Source: Rebecca billardiae RCC1528 (Eukaryota; Haptophyta). Taken from it: a DNA stretch of 64,000 nt. Shown here one piece after another: positions 1 to 10,754 of this stretch (positions are counted from its first letter, which is position 1; each line of letters begins with the position of its first letter). The notes below the pieces were generated by a model. It was not told the DNA's origin. It was given only the letters and a program-made list of their open reading frames with translations, and did not search any database. The DNA is taken from contig OZ251240.1 of assembly GCA_965240325.2 (NCBI GenBank), positions 62,001-126,000 of the forward strand, given 5' to 3'. The translations under genes were made by a program, and so were the position numbers.

Positions 1-3000
1 ACACCGCAGCGCGCGTGGCCCGCGTTCGAGGGGAAGACGCCGAGGGCGTGCAAGGAGCGGCTGCTGCGGCTGAGGGAGGTCGTGGACAGGCTCGAGCCGC
101 GGCTGCTCGCGACGCTCTTCCCCGCCGACGCAGACGACGAGCTGCGCGAGCTCGTCCGACGCTGCGCCGATCCTGCCGAGCGCGCGCGCCTGTGTGAGGC
201 CGAGACGGGCGAGCTGCCGAGCGCGACTGCCGCACTGCGCGCGGCCACGGCCGGGATGCCCGAGGCGCACCGGGCGGAGGCGCTGCGGCTGCTGCGCGTC
301 GAGTTCGACACGGCGCAGCCCCCCGAGGCCGTCGATCGCGTCGACTACTCGCGCCCGCGCACGCGCCTCCTGCACGGCGTGTGGACGCCGCTCGAGCCAG
401 GCGCGCACTACGCGCCAGGCGCGCGCATAGATCGTCGCCGGCAGCGCGCGACCATTCCGCACGAGTTTTCGTTCACCGTGGTCCAGGAGCAGCTCATCCT
501 GTCGGCGTGCACGGCCGACACGATCGGTGACTGCACGTGCTGCGCGCGCCGGTGCCTTTTGCGCCTCGGCCCCGCCGTGAGCGCGAGCGCGACCGGCGCG
601 GCCGCGGGCAGCGGCGGAGACGGCGACGACGACTCGGGTGACGGGTCTGCGATGGGCGTTGGGGGCGCGGCGCGCCGCGACGCGGCGGCGGCCGGCGGCG
701 CGGGCGCGGCCGCGGGCGGCGGCGGAGGCGGCGGGGACTCGAGCGACGGCTCCGAGCCGCGCAGCTGCGGCGCGGAGGGCCGCGGCGCAGGGGCGGCCGG
801 CGGCGCTAGCGACGCGGGGCCGGGCCCGGCAGCAGGCAGCGGCGGAGACGGCGGTGACGCGAGCGACCGCACTGAGACGGGCGACTGCGGCGCGCCGGCA
901 ATCGGCGGCGACGGCGGCGCGAGGTGTGATGGCGCGGGTGGCGCGCACGGGCGCGGCGAGAACGCGTCGTGCTCCACGGCCGCGCTCGAGGTGTGCTCGG
1001 CGTGCGAGGCGTGCGTCCACGCCGATCAGTTCCTCGCGCCGCCCGCGCCGCGCGAGGCGATCACGGTCGCGGACGTGACGGCGGACACTACCATCGGCGC
1101 GATCGTGGCGGAGCTCTCGGCGGCGGTCGCGGCGGCGGGAGAGGGCGACGCGGCCAACGCGAGCGCGGTGCCTCCGCTGCGTCTCGTCCACGTCTCGCAC
1201 GACGGCGCCGGACGGACGACGATGCGCGAGCTGCCACCCGACAGCACGGCCGCCGACGCGGACCTGTTCAACCTCGCGCCCGAGGTGATCGTGACGACGT
1301 ACGCGATCGGCGACCAGTCGCTCTACGCGGTGCGGCGCCGCTCGGCGCACGCGGCGTACTACGCGGCGGTGGGGTCGGGCCTCGAGCACCTCTCCACCGT
1401 GCGCGCGCTCGCCGCCGAGCGCGAGCAGCTCGGCGGGAGCATGCAGCTCGACCTCGACGAGAAGCAGTGGGGGGCGCTCGCGGAGACGCTCGCGATGTAC
1501 GACGATCGGCCGTGCCGCGTGTGCTTCAGCTGCGGCACGATGATGTACGCGAAGGAGGCCAGGCGCGTCACCGTCGTCGGCGCCACCTCGCTCGAGTCGC
1601 TGCGCGCGTACCGCGTGTACCAGCCGTTCATCCGCGAGCTCGAGCGCGAGCACACCATGGTCGCCGCCGACCTCTTCAACTTTGCGCCGGACGAGGAGGC
1701 GGAGGGCAAGGAGCGCGCGTACGCGGCGCGCATGCTTCTGCAGAACAGCTACGACACGCGCCGTTCGCGGCGGCAGTACCACACCGCGTGGTCGTGCACG
1801 CCGTGCGCGCAGGCCACCAAGCTGCCGACCGAGCCGTTTGCGGTGCACACGACGTCGACGTCGCGCCTCGACCTGTGCGACGGCTTCACCTCGATGGAGG
1901 GCGAGCTCAAGCCCACCGGCCTGGGCGTGCCGCTGCCGCCCGCCCTCGCTGCGCTCACCGTCGAGGAGCGGCTCGCGCTGTCCGTGCTGAAGATGGAGTC
2001 CGCGCTCTTTCGAGGCTATGCGGGCAGGATGGGCAACGGCTACGACTCGATGGGCGGCGGCGGGTTGCTGCTGCCCGCTGACTTTGCGGGCTGGTCGGAC
2101 GTCATCCTGGCCTCTCGTCGCGAGGGCATGCCGTGCACCGATCGAGATCGCCGGCTGCGCGCCGCGCTGGACGAGCTGAAGCGCACGCACCCGCTCGTGC
2201 GCGACATGCTCGTGTGCCTCGAGCGCGAGCTGCTGCGCAACCTACGAGACCCGTTCCCGCCGGCCGAGGGCGCGCTCGGCGACCAGCTCGCCGCAAGCGG
2301 CCTGCCGATCGCCGACTATGAGGACGCGACGCTCGCCGATGCGGAGGCGGAGGCGGTCGACCCGGCGGCGCCGCCACCGCCGCGACCTAGCGGCGACGGC
2401 GTACCCTTCGCGTTCGAGGGCGTGCTCGAGTCGGGCGTCGAGCCCGACCCGCAGGCGCTGCTCGCGCACAACGCGCTTCGCCACCAGACGCTCGGCACGG
2501 TGGTCTCGCGCGCCGAGGCGGCGGCGGCCGAGGCGCAGCGCCGCCCGCCGCGCCCGGCGCCCTTCAGCGCGGTGGGCGAGCCGGCGACGGGCGCGTACGA
2601 CGGCACAGCGGATACGGCCGTGCTCACCGCGTGGTACCGGTACGGCCTCGGCGGTTGGCGCGAGCCCGACGTGCGCGAGCCCGAGCGCGGCGCCGAGGGC
2701 GCAGCCGACGATGACGACGCGGCGCTGCTGTGGGCGGCGTCGGCCGGAGGGCGCGCCGACGACGAGGCTTCGGACGGGGATCCGGACGACGCGCCGCCGC
2801 CGCCCGGCTGCCTCGGCAGCGACCGATATGGCGCGCGCAAGCGCCGTCACGTCTCCTTCGGCCACTACAAGCGCATTCGCCTCACGTCGCCCAACGTGCA
2901 GCTCGCGCGCGCGCCCGAGGTGCTCATGTATCTGCATCAGCGGACGAACAAGCGCGCGATGCACGCGGGCGGCGTGACGCTCGCGCAGGGCGACGTGGCG

Positions 3001-6000
3001 GCGAAGCTGACGCCCGAGCAGCTGGCGAAGCTCGATGGCGAGGTGCGCGAGCGCGCGCAGGCGCTCGACGGCGCCGCGCCCGGCGCTGCGCAGCACATCG
3101 CCACGGAGGAGACGTTTGGGCGGCGCGTCGGCAGCGCCGTCGTGGGGAGTTTGCGCTACTGGCGCGAGCGCTACCACCAGCTGATGGCGATGGCGGTGCA
3201 GTACCGCACACCGCAATACTTTGTGACGCTCACCGCGAACGAGTCGGGCTGGTGCGACCTCGCGAACGCCTGCTGGGGCCACCACCACGAAAAGGCGTAC
3301 GTCGAGGCGACGCGGCACTACCACCACCGGCTCGACCTGTTTCTCAAGCGCTACCTGAGTCGAGGCGTGCTCTCGCCGCTCGGCAAGATCACGCACACGT
3401 TTCTGCGCCACGAGGACCAGGCGCGCGGCTCGCTGCACGTGCACATGGCGGTGTGGGTCGAAGAACCGACTGCCGACCGCGCCGACGGCGCTGACGACGC
3501 GGCCGGCGACGCCGAGATGGGCGAGGCCGAGGGGGCGCCGCCGCGGTTGCGCGCCGATGACGAGCCGCCGCCGGGCATCGCCGCCATCACGCACTGTCTG
3601 CCGCGCGAGCCGCGCACGGCGGCGCAGCACGCTTGGCGCGAGTGCGTGCGCAGGTGGCAGACGCACGAGTGCGTGCCCAAGTGCACCCGCGGCAAGAAGG
3701 GCGCGACGCTGCGGCGTTGCAAGAGCGCGTACCCGTTCCCGCTCACGGTCGGCGCAGCCGGCTTGCGGCCGAACTCTCTCAACGCGCAAACCGGCCGCTT
3801 CGTGTACACCTGCGAGCGCGAGGAGGATCGGCGCATCTCGCCGTACGTCCCGCTCTGGCTCGCCGCATGGGGCGCGGCAATCAACGTGCAGGCCGTGCGC
3901 GGCGTCGTCTTCCTCAAGTACATCGCCAAGTACATCGCCAAGCCGGAGGGCACGGGCGCGACGCGCGAGACGAGCGGCATGCGCAGGCGCGCCGGACGCT
4001 CGGCGCTCAGCCGGCAGCTGCGCTTCACCAACCGCGTGGTCGCCGCGCCCGAGATGGTGACGCGCACGCTCGGGCTGGCGATCGCTCGCGGCGAGGGCGC
4101 GATGCGGCTGCCGACCGCGCTGCCCGAGCGCCGCATGCGCGGCCTCAAACGTGGCGGCGCCGTCGACGCCGGCGACACGCGATGGAGCGATGGGCCGATC
4201 GAGGCTTACCAGCGCCGACCGCGCGTGCTGCAGAGCTTCACGTACCCGGCGTTCCACGCGCGGTACCAGGTCAAGCCGTACGCGCAGCTCAGCGACGCGC
4301 AGCGCGCCGACGCGTTGCCCTGCCTGCTGCGCGCGGACGAGTACGCGCGCCGACGGCAGGACGTCACCCCCGCCGAGCGCGTCGTCCCTCCGTTGGGCGC
4401 AGAGGCGGCCACGCGCGCGCGGCAGCAGCTCGAGCGCGAGAACGCGCTCGCGATCGAGGCGGGCGCCGCGGCGGACGAGGAGATCCTGCCGTACCGCGAG
4501 CCGACCTCGCGCACGCCGCCCACGCCCGGCTCGCTCTTCGTCGTCGCGCGCGCGAAGGAGATTGGCATCATCACCGACTTCCGCCTGCCGACCACGCACG
4601 GCGATGGGTACTTCTATCAGACTCTGCTGCTCAACGTGCCGTTCCGCGACAGCTCGCCCAGCGCGTTCATCAGCTCGCGGCCGCGCGCGGCCGGCACGGT
4701 GAACGAGAGCGGCTCGCTCGACGAGGAGTGCGTGCTCCGCGGGCTGCTGCCAGGCGGCCGCTGCGCCGACGCCGTCGAGGCCGACGCCGCGGCGCGGCTG
4801 CAGACAGACGACGAGCGCGATCGGCATTTGCAGGAGGCGCGGGACTACGATATGCTGCGCGAGCTCGTGCCAAGCTTCGGGGCCGCGACGCACGGCGCCC
4901 GCGGCGCGCGCGCAGGCGACGCGGGCGCGCAGACGGCGGCGCCGACTGACGAGGCGTTGCGGCTCGAAGCTTTGCGCGCGGCCGCCGCGCACGCCAACGC
5001 GGCACGGCCGACGCCCGCGCAGCTCGCAGCCGATCCGGACGGCGCGGACGGCGTGCGCGCCGCGCCGGGCGGCCACTTCTGGGACGAGCATCGCCGCCAT
5101 GCCATGTCCTGCACATGGCGGCTCACCTCCGACCAGTACGACGCGTACGCGCTGCTGCGCGATGCGGGTACGCGGCAAATTAACGCGTTCCTCTCCGGCG
5201 AGGGCGGCACGGGCAAGACGCTGCTGCTCCGGCTGCTTGTGAGCTGCTGGAGGCGGCGCGGCCACCGCGTGATCGTGACGGCGTCGAGCGCGAAGGCGGC
5301 GCGGCTGATCGACGGCGAGACCGTGCACTCGGCGCTCGGCATCACCACCTCCGGCCGCTTCAACCCGCGCTGCGTCAAGCCCGCGTCAAAGCGCGCGCTC
5401 GAGCTCGCGCGCGCCGACATCGTCGTCATCGACGAAGTCTCGATGCTGAACGCGTCCACGCTCACGGCGGTCAGCAGCGCGCTCACGTACGCGATGACGC
5501 AGGGCACGAGCCGGTTCTGCGCGCACGCGTTTGGCGGCAAGTCGATCGTCGTCGCCGGCGATCTGCACCAGCTCCCCGCGGTCGAGAACCCGAGGCTAGC
5601 CGATCAGGTGATCGATTCGCCGCTGTGGCCGCGCTTCCGGCTCGTCGAGCTGCGCGAGATGTGTCGCACGGACAACGCGGCCTGGGCGGCCACCCTCTCG
5701 CGGGTGCGGCTCGGCCACCAGCACCTGACCGCGGCCGACCGCGCGCTGCTCGAGCAGCGCGTGTGCGCCGCGCACTGCGCGTGCGCGGGGCTGCACGCCT
5801 TCGAGGATCGTGTGGTGGTCCGCGCGGACGAGCTCGCCGCGCGCAAGGCGGGCGCTCCCGCGCCTGAGGCGCATGCGTACGAGCGCAGCCACTGCCCAGT
5901 GACGCACGACGCGATCATCCTCGCGGCGCTGCGTCGCAAGGTGGACGAGCTCGCCGACGTGTACGGCTCCGCCCCCGTCGACGCCATCGACCGCGGCGTC

Positions 6001-7110
6001 TCGCTCGCCCTCGCCCGCGACCGCACCGAATCCGGGGGCGAGGTGCCCGCGCTCGCGGCTGACGACGTCGACCGCAAGTTTCGAACGCTCCCACGCCGGC
6101 TCGAGCCGTACGTGGGCGCGCAGGTCGTGCTCACGCACAACCGCAAGCGCGTCGTGGGCGGGCAGCACATTAACGGCGAGCTCGGCACCATCGTCAACAT
6201 GCGCTTCACCTCGGGCGGCCAGCAGCTCGGCCCGAGCGAGCTCATCTTCCGCCCCGACGGCGCCCCCGAGGATGGCTCCTTGGATGTCATCGTGAATCGA
6301 CTCACGCTCACGCGCTCGGTGCGGCAAGTGGGGCGCGTGCGGCGCACGCAATTCCCGGTGCAGCCGGCGCGGGCCGTGACGGTGCACCGCGTGCAGGGCG
6401 CGACGCTCGCGTGCCCGACGCACGTGCTGCTCAACGCCGAGTTCTTCGCGCCGGGCATGGCCTACGTCGCGCTCTCGCGCGTGCGCGACCCGTCGCTGCT
6501 TCATCTCTGGGCACTCGACTACGACACCATCATCGCCGACCCGCGCGTGATCGCGCAGTACGAGCAGCTGCGCGCGCGCCCGCTCACGCGCGCGCTGGTC
6601 GATGGCGCGCGCGATCGCTCGGGCGACGTGCACGGCGGCGGCGCGGCTGTCGGCATGCTCCGCTTTGGCCTGCAGCTGCAGGCCGATCGCGACGAGGCCG
6701 CGCTCCGGCGCGCGCTGCGCGCTGGGACGGCGCCGCACGGCGCGACACCGGCGCGGCTGATCCGCAGCCTTCCCGCCACCGGCGACGCGGCGGTGCAGAT
6801 GCGTGCGCCGCCGATCGTGCCGCCATCTGGCTGGGCGTCGGACGTGTCGAGCGACGACGACGACGACGGCACGTCACTCGGCGGCTTCATCGATTGGGAC
6901 GACTACTCATCCGACGGCGCGAGCGACGACGCGTCTGCCTCCGAATCGGGCGGCGAGTCGGCTTCGTCGGACGACGACGTGGAGCCGGATGACGGCGTGC
7001 GCGTCCGGTGTCTGCCGCACGAGCGCCGTGCGCGGGCCGCACGCGAGCTCGCGCTCAACCACCGCGCGCGCACGGCCGCAGCCCGCCGTGCTCGGCGCGC
7101 AGACGCCTGA
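1..7110 (+). CDS. Helitron replicase/helicase (RepHel), 5'-partial
   Basis: The frame is open from base 1 with no in-frame ATG before the first recognisable residues, so the protein begins outside the window; about 2,369 residues are visible. It encodes the rolling-circle transposase of a Helitron. Counting codons from base 1, Cys-rich putative zinc-finger segments (near residues 165-190 and 505-525) surround a Gly/Ala/Asp-rich spacer. The Rep domain has the HUH motif LHVHMAVW (His1146, His1148) and a two-tyrosine motif YIAKYIAK (Tyr1307, Tyr1311). The PIF1-type helicase has Walker A GEGGTGKT (1733-1740), Walker B VVIDE (1808-1812), AGDLHQLP, and the C-terminal VALSRVRDP motif. An acidic Ser/Asp tail follows. 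No stop or frameshift breaks it, so the element may be recent or active. Rep plus PIF1 in one chain is diagnostic for Helitrons; I could not locate the terminal TC or the 3' hairpin. Confidence 0.93.
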   Translation, partial: TPQRAWPAFEGKTPRACKERLLRLREVVDRLEPRLLATLFPADADDELRELVRRCADPAERARLCEAETGELPSATAALRAATAGMPEAHRAEALRLLRVEFDTAQPPEAVDRVDYSRPRTRLLHGVWTPLEPGAHYAPGARIDRRRQRATIPHEFSFTVVQEQLILSACTADTIGDCTCCARRCLLRLGPAVSASATGAAAGSGGDGDDDSGDGSAMGVGGAARRDAAAAGGAGAAAGGGGGGGDSSDGSEPRSCGAEGRGAGAAGGASDAGPGPAAGSGGDGGDASDRTETGDCGAPAIGGDGGARCDGAGGAHGRGENASCSTAALEVCSACEACVHADQFLAPPAPREAITVADVTADTTIGAIVAELSAAVAAAGEGDAANASAVPPLRLVHVSHDGAGRTTMRELPPDSTAADADLFNLAPEVIVTTYAIGDQSLYAVRRRSAHAAYYAAVGSGLEHLSTVRALAAEREQLGGSMQLDLDEKQWGALAETLAMYDDRPCRVCFSCGTMMYAKEARRVTVVGATSLESLRAYRVYQPFIRELEREHTMVAADLFNFAPDEEAEGKERAYAARMLLQNSYDTRRSRRQYHTAWSCTPCAQATKLPTEPFAVHTTSTSRLDLCDGFTSMEGELKPTGLGVPLPPALAALTVEERLALSVLKMESALFRGYAGRMGNGYDSMGGGGLLLPADFAGWSDVILASRREGMPCTDRDRRLRAALDELKRTHPLVRDMLVCLERELLRNLRDPFPPAEGALGDQLAASGLPIADYEDATLADAEAEAVDPAAPPPPRPSGDGVPFAFEGVLESGVEPDPQALLAHNALRHQTLGTVVSRAEAAAAEAQRRPPRPAPFSAVGEPATGAYDGTADTAVLTAWYRYGLGGWREPDVREPERGAEGAADDDDAALLWAASAGGRADDEASDGDPDDAPPPPGCLGSDRYGARKRRHVSFGHYKRIRLTSPNVQLARAPEVLMYLHQRTNKRAMHAGGVTLAQGDVAAKLTPEQLAKLDGEVRERAQALDGAAPGAAQHIATEETFGRRVGSAVVGSLRYWRERYHQLMAMAVQYRTPQYFVTLTANESGWCDLANACWGHHHEKAYVEATRHYHHRLDLFLKRYLSRGVLSPLGKITHTFLRHEDQARGSLHVHMAVWVEEPTADRADGADDAAGDAEMGEAEGAPPRLRADDEPPPGIAAITHCLPREPRTAAQHAWRECVRRWQTHECVPKCTRGKKGATLRRCKSAYPFPLTVGAAGLRPNSLNAQTGRFVYTCEREEDRRISPYVPLWLAAWGAAINVQAVRGVVFLKYIAKYIAKPEGTGATRETSGMRRRAGRSALSRQLRFTNRVVAAPEMVTRTLGLAIARGEGAMRLPTALPERRMRGLKRGGAVDAGDTRWSDGPIEAYQRRPRVLQSFTYPAFHARYQVKPYAQLSDAQRADALPCLLRADEYARRRQDVTPAERVVPPLGAEAATRARQQLERENALAIEAGAAADEEILPYREPTSRTPPTPGSLFVVARAKEIGIITDFRLPTTHGDGYFYQTLLLNVPFRDSSPSAFISSRPRAAGTVNESGSLDEECVLRGLLPGGRCADAVEADAAARLQTDDERDRHLQEARDYDMLRELVPSFGAATHGARGARAGDAGAQTAAPTDEALRLEALRAAAAHANAARPTPAQLAADPDGADGVRAAPGGHFWDEHRRHAMSCTWRLTSDQYDAYALLRDAGTRQINAFLSGEGGTGKTLLLRLLVSCWRRRGHRVIVTASSAKAARLIDGETVHSALGITTSGRFNPRCVKPASKRALELARADIVVIDEVSMLNASTLTAVSSALTYAMTQGTSRFCAHAFGGKSIVVAGDLHQLPAVENPRLADQVIDSPLWPRFRLVELREMCRTDNAAWAATLSRVRLGHQHLTAADRALLEQRVCAAHCACAGLHAFEDRVVVRADELAARKAGAPAPEAHAYERSHCPVTHDAIILAALRRKVDELADVYGSAPVDAIDRGVSLALARDRTESGGEVPALAADDVDRKFRTLPRRLEPYVGAQVVLTHNRKRVVGGQHINGELGTIVNMRFTSGGQQLGPSELIFRPDGAPEDGSLDVIVNRLTLTRSVRQVGRVRRTQFPVQPARAVTVHRVQGATLACPTHVLLNAEFFAPGMAYVALSRVRDPSLLHLWALDYDTIIADPRVIAQYEQLRARPLTRALVDGARDRSGDVHGGGAAVGMLRFGLQLQADRDEAALRRALRAGTAPHGATPARLIRSLPATGDAAVQMRAPPIVPPSGWASDVSSDDDDDGTSLGGFIDWDDYSSDGASDDASASESGGESASSDDDVEPDDGVRVRCLPHERRARAARELALNHRARTAAARRARRADA

Positions 7111-7857
7111 GGGGCACAGGCCGCGACACGGGCGCTTTGCGGGGCCGGCGACGGCCGACGGTGTGGTGCTCTCGTTAGCCAAGTGCTGGCGCGAGTGCAT
7201 CGCGCCGACAGTCACGCGCCAAGCTGTGTGGCTGCTCGCGTGCGACTGAGCTGGTGACATGTCACTCCGGACCGGACGGGCGCACGATCAGTCACCCGTT
7301 AGCGAAGTGCTCGCGCGGGGGCATCGGGCCGAACGTCTCAGGTGGCGTCTAATGAGCGGCGTGTAGGCCCTACGTCGGCGCCACGAAGGGTGCGTCGGTC
7401 CGACCGCACCGTACGCACGCGCAACTCGCGGGGGGCGGCTGTCCAGTCCGCCGCCATCGTGTACACTAAGTACGGTCCTGCCGCTGCCTCAACGTGCTGC
7501 CGTCGGACCAGTCGGACCGGACCAAACCGACGAAATAATATGAGCAGCGCACCTTGTCCGGTAAGCTACGGAATCGCCGTTTGCTCACGGGAGTGCGTTC
7601 GCTCGTCCGTCTTCATGCAAAGGCAACCGCGCCATCAGCAGCGCCGCCCACGAATCAGCGGCCGGCCGCACAATCGCGCGCCCAGCTCGGCGAATCAGGT
7701 CGCGCATCCATCCAGTCTGATGCGCATCGAGTTTCGGCAAAGCAGCGTGCGTCGCTTGGCTCGCTTCGTGTTCCTTCGCCGATTGCACACCCACACCTGC
7801 AGAAGTGCTGCTGCTCCTCTCAACCTGTTCCGACCCCCTTTGTGCGGCGACGGCACC
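7111..7857. other. Spacer between Helitron ORF and the following gene
   Basis: No convincing gene is visible. The stretch holds an imperfect direct repeat (about 7165-7208 and 7298-7338, sharing GTTAGC-AAGTGCT and GCATCG-GCCGA cores). The part nearest 7858 probably includes the promoter and leader of the next gene. A Helitron 3' end could lie here, but no clear CTRR-terminated hairpin was identified. Confidence 0.4.
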
Positions 7858-9776
7858 ATGTCCAAGGCGCCCGCCGACGGCGACGGCTCATCGTCGCGTC
7901 CCGAGAATGACTACACCAACCGCCCGCCTCAGCTCCGCCCGGCGCTCGCCCAGCTCGGCGCTGCCGTCAACCCGCCACCTGCTGCGACGCCCACGCCGTC
8001 CGTCGCGGCGACGCAGCGGCCGCCGCGTTCGCGCCTCATCGACGCCCTGCTCATCGTGCTCGCCGCCGCGGCCACGTCGGCGGCCGTGACGGGCATCATG
8101 ACGGGTCCGACGCCGACGACCACGCCGCCCGCGCCCGCGACCATTGTCGGCGCGGCCGTCCCCCCCGCTCCTCCGCCCGCGGCCAACGTGATCCCTCCTG
8201 CCGGCTTGGCCAGTCCGGCCGCGCCCCCCCCAGGCGCCAACCTCGACTCGGTCGTCGGTTCGGGGGCGTCCAACCTCAACTCGGTCGTCGGCACGGCAGC
8301 CCACCCCGTCCATCCCCCGCCGCCCACCCGCCTCCGCCGTCGCATCGAGGCGACCTCATCCGACAAGGAGAATGACGACGCACCCGTCGCTGTCGTGGAC
8401 ACGCCCGATGCTGCTGCTACTGCCGGCGACGCCGCAGTTGCCAGCGAGCAGCAGGGCCTGATCCCGGACGAGGGCGCGTACGACGCGGCGCTCGCCACTC
8501 CAACTGCTCAGCCGCAGCAGGCGCCGACCGCCGGCGCGCAGCGCAAGCGTCCGATTGGCTCCGCGTCCAACGCGCAGCGCAAGCAGCCCGCGCGTGCGCC
8601 AACCACCGACGCGCAGCCAGTGCCGGCCCAGGCCATGCCGCAGGGCTTCGTCGCGTTCGGCACCCCCGTGCGCGGCGCGCCCACCGCCGGCGGTGCGGGG
8701 CCGAGCGCGCAGCCGGCGCCAACCACGACCGCGCCGTCCACGGCCGCCGCGATGATGGCGCCACGCCACGCCAACGGCGCCGGACCGAGCGCGCTGCCCG
8801 CCGCTGCGACCGCCGCACCATTCAACAACATGGCGGCCGCTACCCCGCCGCCCTTGGCGACCGGTACCATGGCGCGTATGTTCGCCATGGCCCAGGAGCA
8901 GCCGCTCACGATCGCAGTGCAGCCCGGCGCGCCGCGCAACACCGGCAACTTCATCCTCACGACCGAGCTGCTGAACGTCACGCGCAGCAAGCGCATCACA
9001 CTTTTTGCGGACGACGCTGAGCAGCATCCGTCGGAGGTGAGGGCACCGTGCCGCGCCGGCGCGCCGCGCACGCGTCACCCGCTCGGCGCCAATCTGAGAC
9101 ACGCGCGCCCCGCCTGGCCCCACCGCGCGCACGCATTCGCGCGCAGGCGATGCTTTTTGTCGCCCGCTTCAACGAGCCGGGTCAGGATTCCTGGGAGCTT
9201 CGTCGCTTTGTGCAGCGCCAGTGCCTATCCTGGGCGGTCCGCATGTACGAGTATATCTGCCCGATCACGGACGCGGACGCGAAGAACTCCAAAAATCCGT
9301 TTTGGTTCGGTTCGTCGTTTCGGTGCCAATCGGTGGAGAAGCCCGGCTTCGGCTGCGCCTACTTCGGGTTCCAGCCGCGCTCCATCCTCGCGATTCACGA
9401 GTTCGAGAACATCCTCGACCGTCTCTACCCGGGCCAAGTCCTGCACCTCCCGTACGGGACGGACACGCTGCTGCGCGCGGTGCAGCCCAACCAGCACGCG
9501 CTGAACGCGCGCTCGGTGCAGAACGAGGGCGGCGTCTTCGTGCACCTCGAGGGCGTCGAGGTGCTGCGCTGGTACCGCGCGCGCGTCATCACCCGCATCG
9601 CGGCCGCCGACTCCGGCGTGCAGCTCTTCACGATGCCGGGCGCCAGCTCTGACGAGCTGCACTTTGTCGCCGAGGACGTGAACAGCGCGCAGGCCATCGT
9701 GATGTACATCATCAACGAGCTCGGCGTCAACGTGCGCGTCGCGGGCGTCATCAGCGGCGACGTGGTCGAGCCGTGA
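7858..9776 (+). CDS. Two-exon gene of unknown function with one predicted membrane segment
   Basis: Joined exons 7858-9036 and 9147-9776 give about 602 residues. The 110-nt intron is GT-AG (donor GTGAGG, acceptor CGCAG) and keeps the frame in phase 0. The first exon encodes a Pro/Ala-rich, low-complexity region with one hydrophobic stretch near residues 60-83 (LIDALLIVLAAAATSAAVTG). It ends in a more ordered segment (FILTTELLNVTRSKRITLF) that continues across the splice into a well-ordered C-terminal domain of about 200 residues containing FGCAYFGFQPRSILAIHEF and LHLPYGTDTLLRA. I do not recognise the family. It lies 750 bp downstream of the Helitron ORF on the same strand, so it could be a Helitron cargo or accessory gene, or simply a neighbouring host gene. 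Start chosen at the first ATG before the low-complexity region. Confidence 0.6.
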
Positions 9777-10438
9777 GCGCTATACGCCGCGCTGAGCGCG
9801 CGCCACGCCGCCTCCTTCTCCTCCTCGCCGTCGCGCTTGCTCACGACGATCCGCGGTGCCGTCTGGCCGCGCAGCCGCAGCGACGCGAGCATGCGCGCGC
9901 TCAGCACGGACGCGCGGCGGGCGACGGGGGCGAAGGCGGCGCCGTCGGCGGTCGAGCAGGCGAGGGCACGGACGCGCGGCGGGCGACGGGGGCGAAGGCG
10001 GCGCCGTCGGCGGTCGAGCAGGCGAGGGCCGTGCCGCGATGCTCGGCGCCGAGCGCGGCCGAAGGCGGCGCATTCTCCGCGGCGCCGCCGTCACCCCAGC
10101 CCTCGTCGCCGCCCTCGTCGCCGCGCGGGCCGGCGAGGGCCTCGGCGGCGCGCGCGCCCGCGGCGGCCGCGGCCAGCTCGCCGAGATGCGCGTCGGCGGC
10201 GGCCCAGCCGAGAAAGCGTCGGTCCTGGAGCGCACGCACCGCACCGGTGATGCCCCAGTTGCCGATGTGCGTCGTCGCCAGCCGCAGCTGCGCCGGGCCG
10301 AGCTGCTCGCACGCCGAGAGCTTGGACAGCAGACCCCGTAGCGCGACGCGCGCGCCCTTGTGGGCGCCCGCCGCCGACGCGCCTGACGGCCCGTATTACT
10401 GATCAGTCATTAATCATCGGCTTTCCTTCTCGGGAAAA
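9777..10438. other. Gene-poor stretch with a 62-bp tandem duplication and a possible minus-strand coding fragment
   Basis: A 62-bp unit (9905-9966) is repeated directly at 9967-10028. On the minus strand an open frame runs from about 10395 down through 9901. Its first part looks protein-like (for example THIGNWGITGAVRALQDRRF and LGWAAADAHLGEL). It then becomes Ala/Pro-rich and runs through the tandem duplication. There is no ATG near its start and a TAA lies just upstream in frame. It may be a truncated or captured gene piece; no family was recognised. Confidence 0.3.
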
Positions 10439-10502
10439 GTACCGTTGGTGGCACGTCTTCGCCGAAAAATTGGTACCGTTGGTGGCGGGTACCGTTGGTG
10501 GC
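10439..10502 (+). repeat. Three short direct repeats of GTACCGTTGGTGGC
   Basis: The 14-mer occurs at 10439-10452, 10473-10486 and 10489-10502, upstream of the GT8-like ORF. A partial version (TTTGGTGGCAG) lies near 10525. The role is unknown; a regulatory cluster or a transposon-end remnant are both possible. Confidence 0.6.
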
Positions 10503-10754
10503 ACTCCAGCCAAAATTTGGGCCCTTTGGTGGCAGGGCGGCCGCGTGCCGAAACTTTTGTGCCCGGCCGCGGGCGTTAAAGTTTCGCCATCGACAGCGCG
10601 AAGTCGGGAAAGTGGCCATGATGGGAACCACTTATTCCTTACTTTACGACTGTACAGTACAAGTAGTACAACGACGAGAACGCCGAACGCCAACGCCGAA
10701 AAATTAAACCTGCCCGTGCGTGATGCGTCCGCCCCAACCACGTCACGTCCCACG

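Noticed and set aside
2242-5328. 1,028-residue minus-strand ORF
   Set aside because: Antisense shadow of the Helitron replicase. It is Arg-rich with no motifs.
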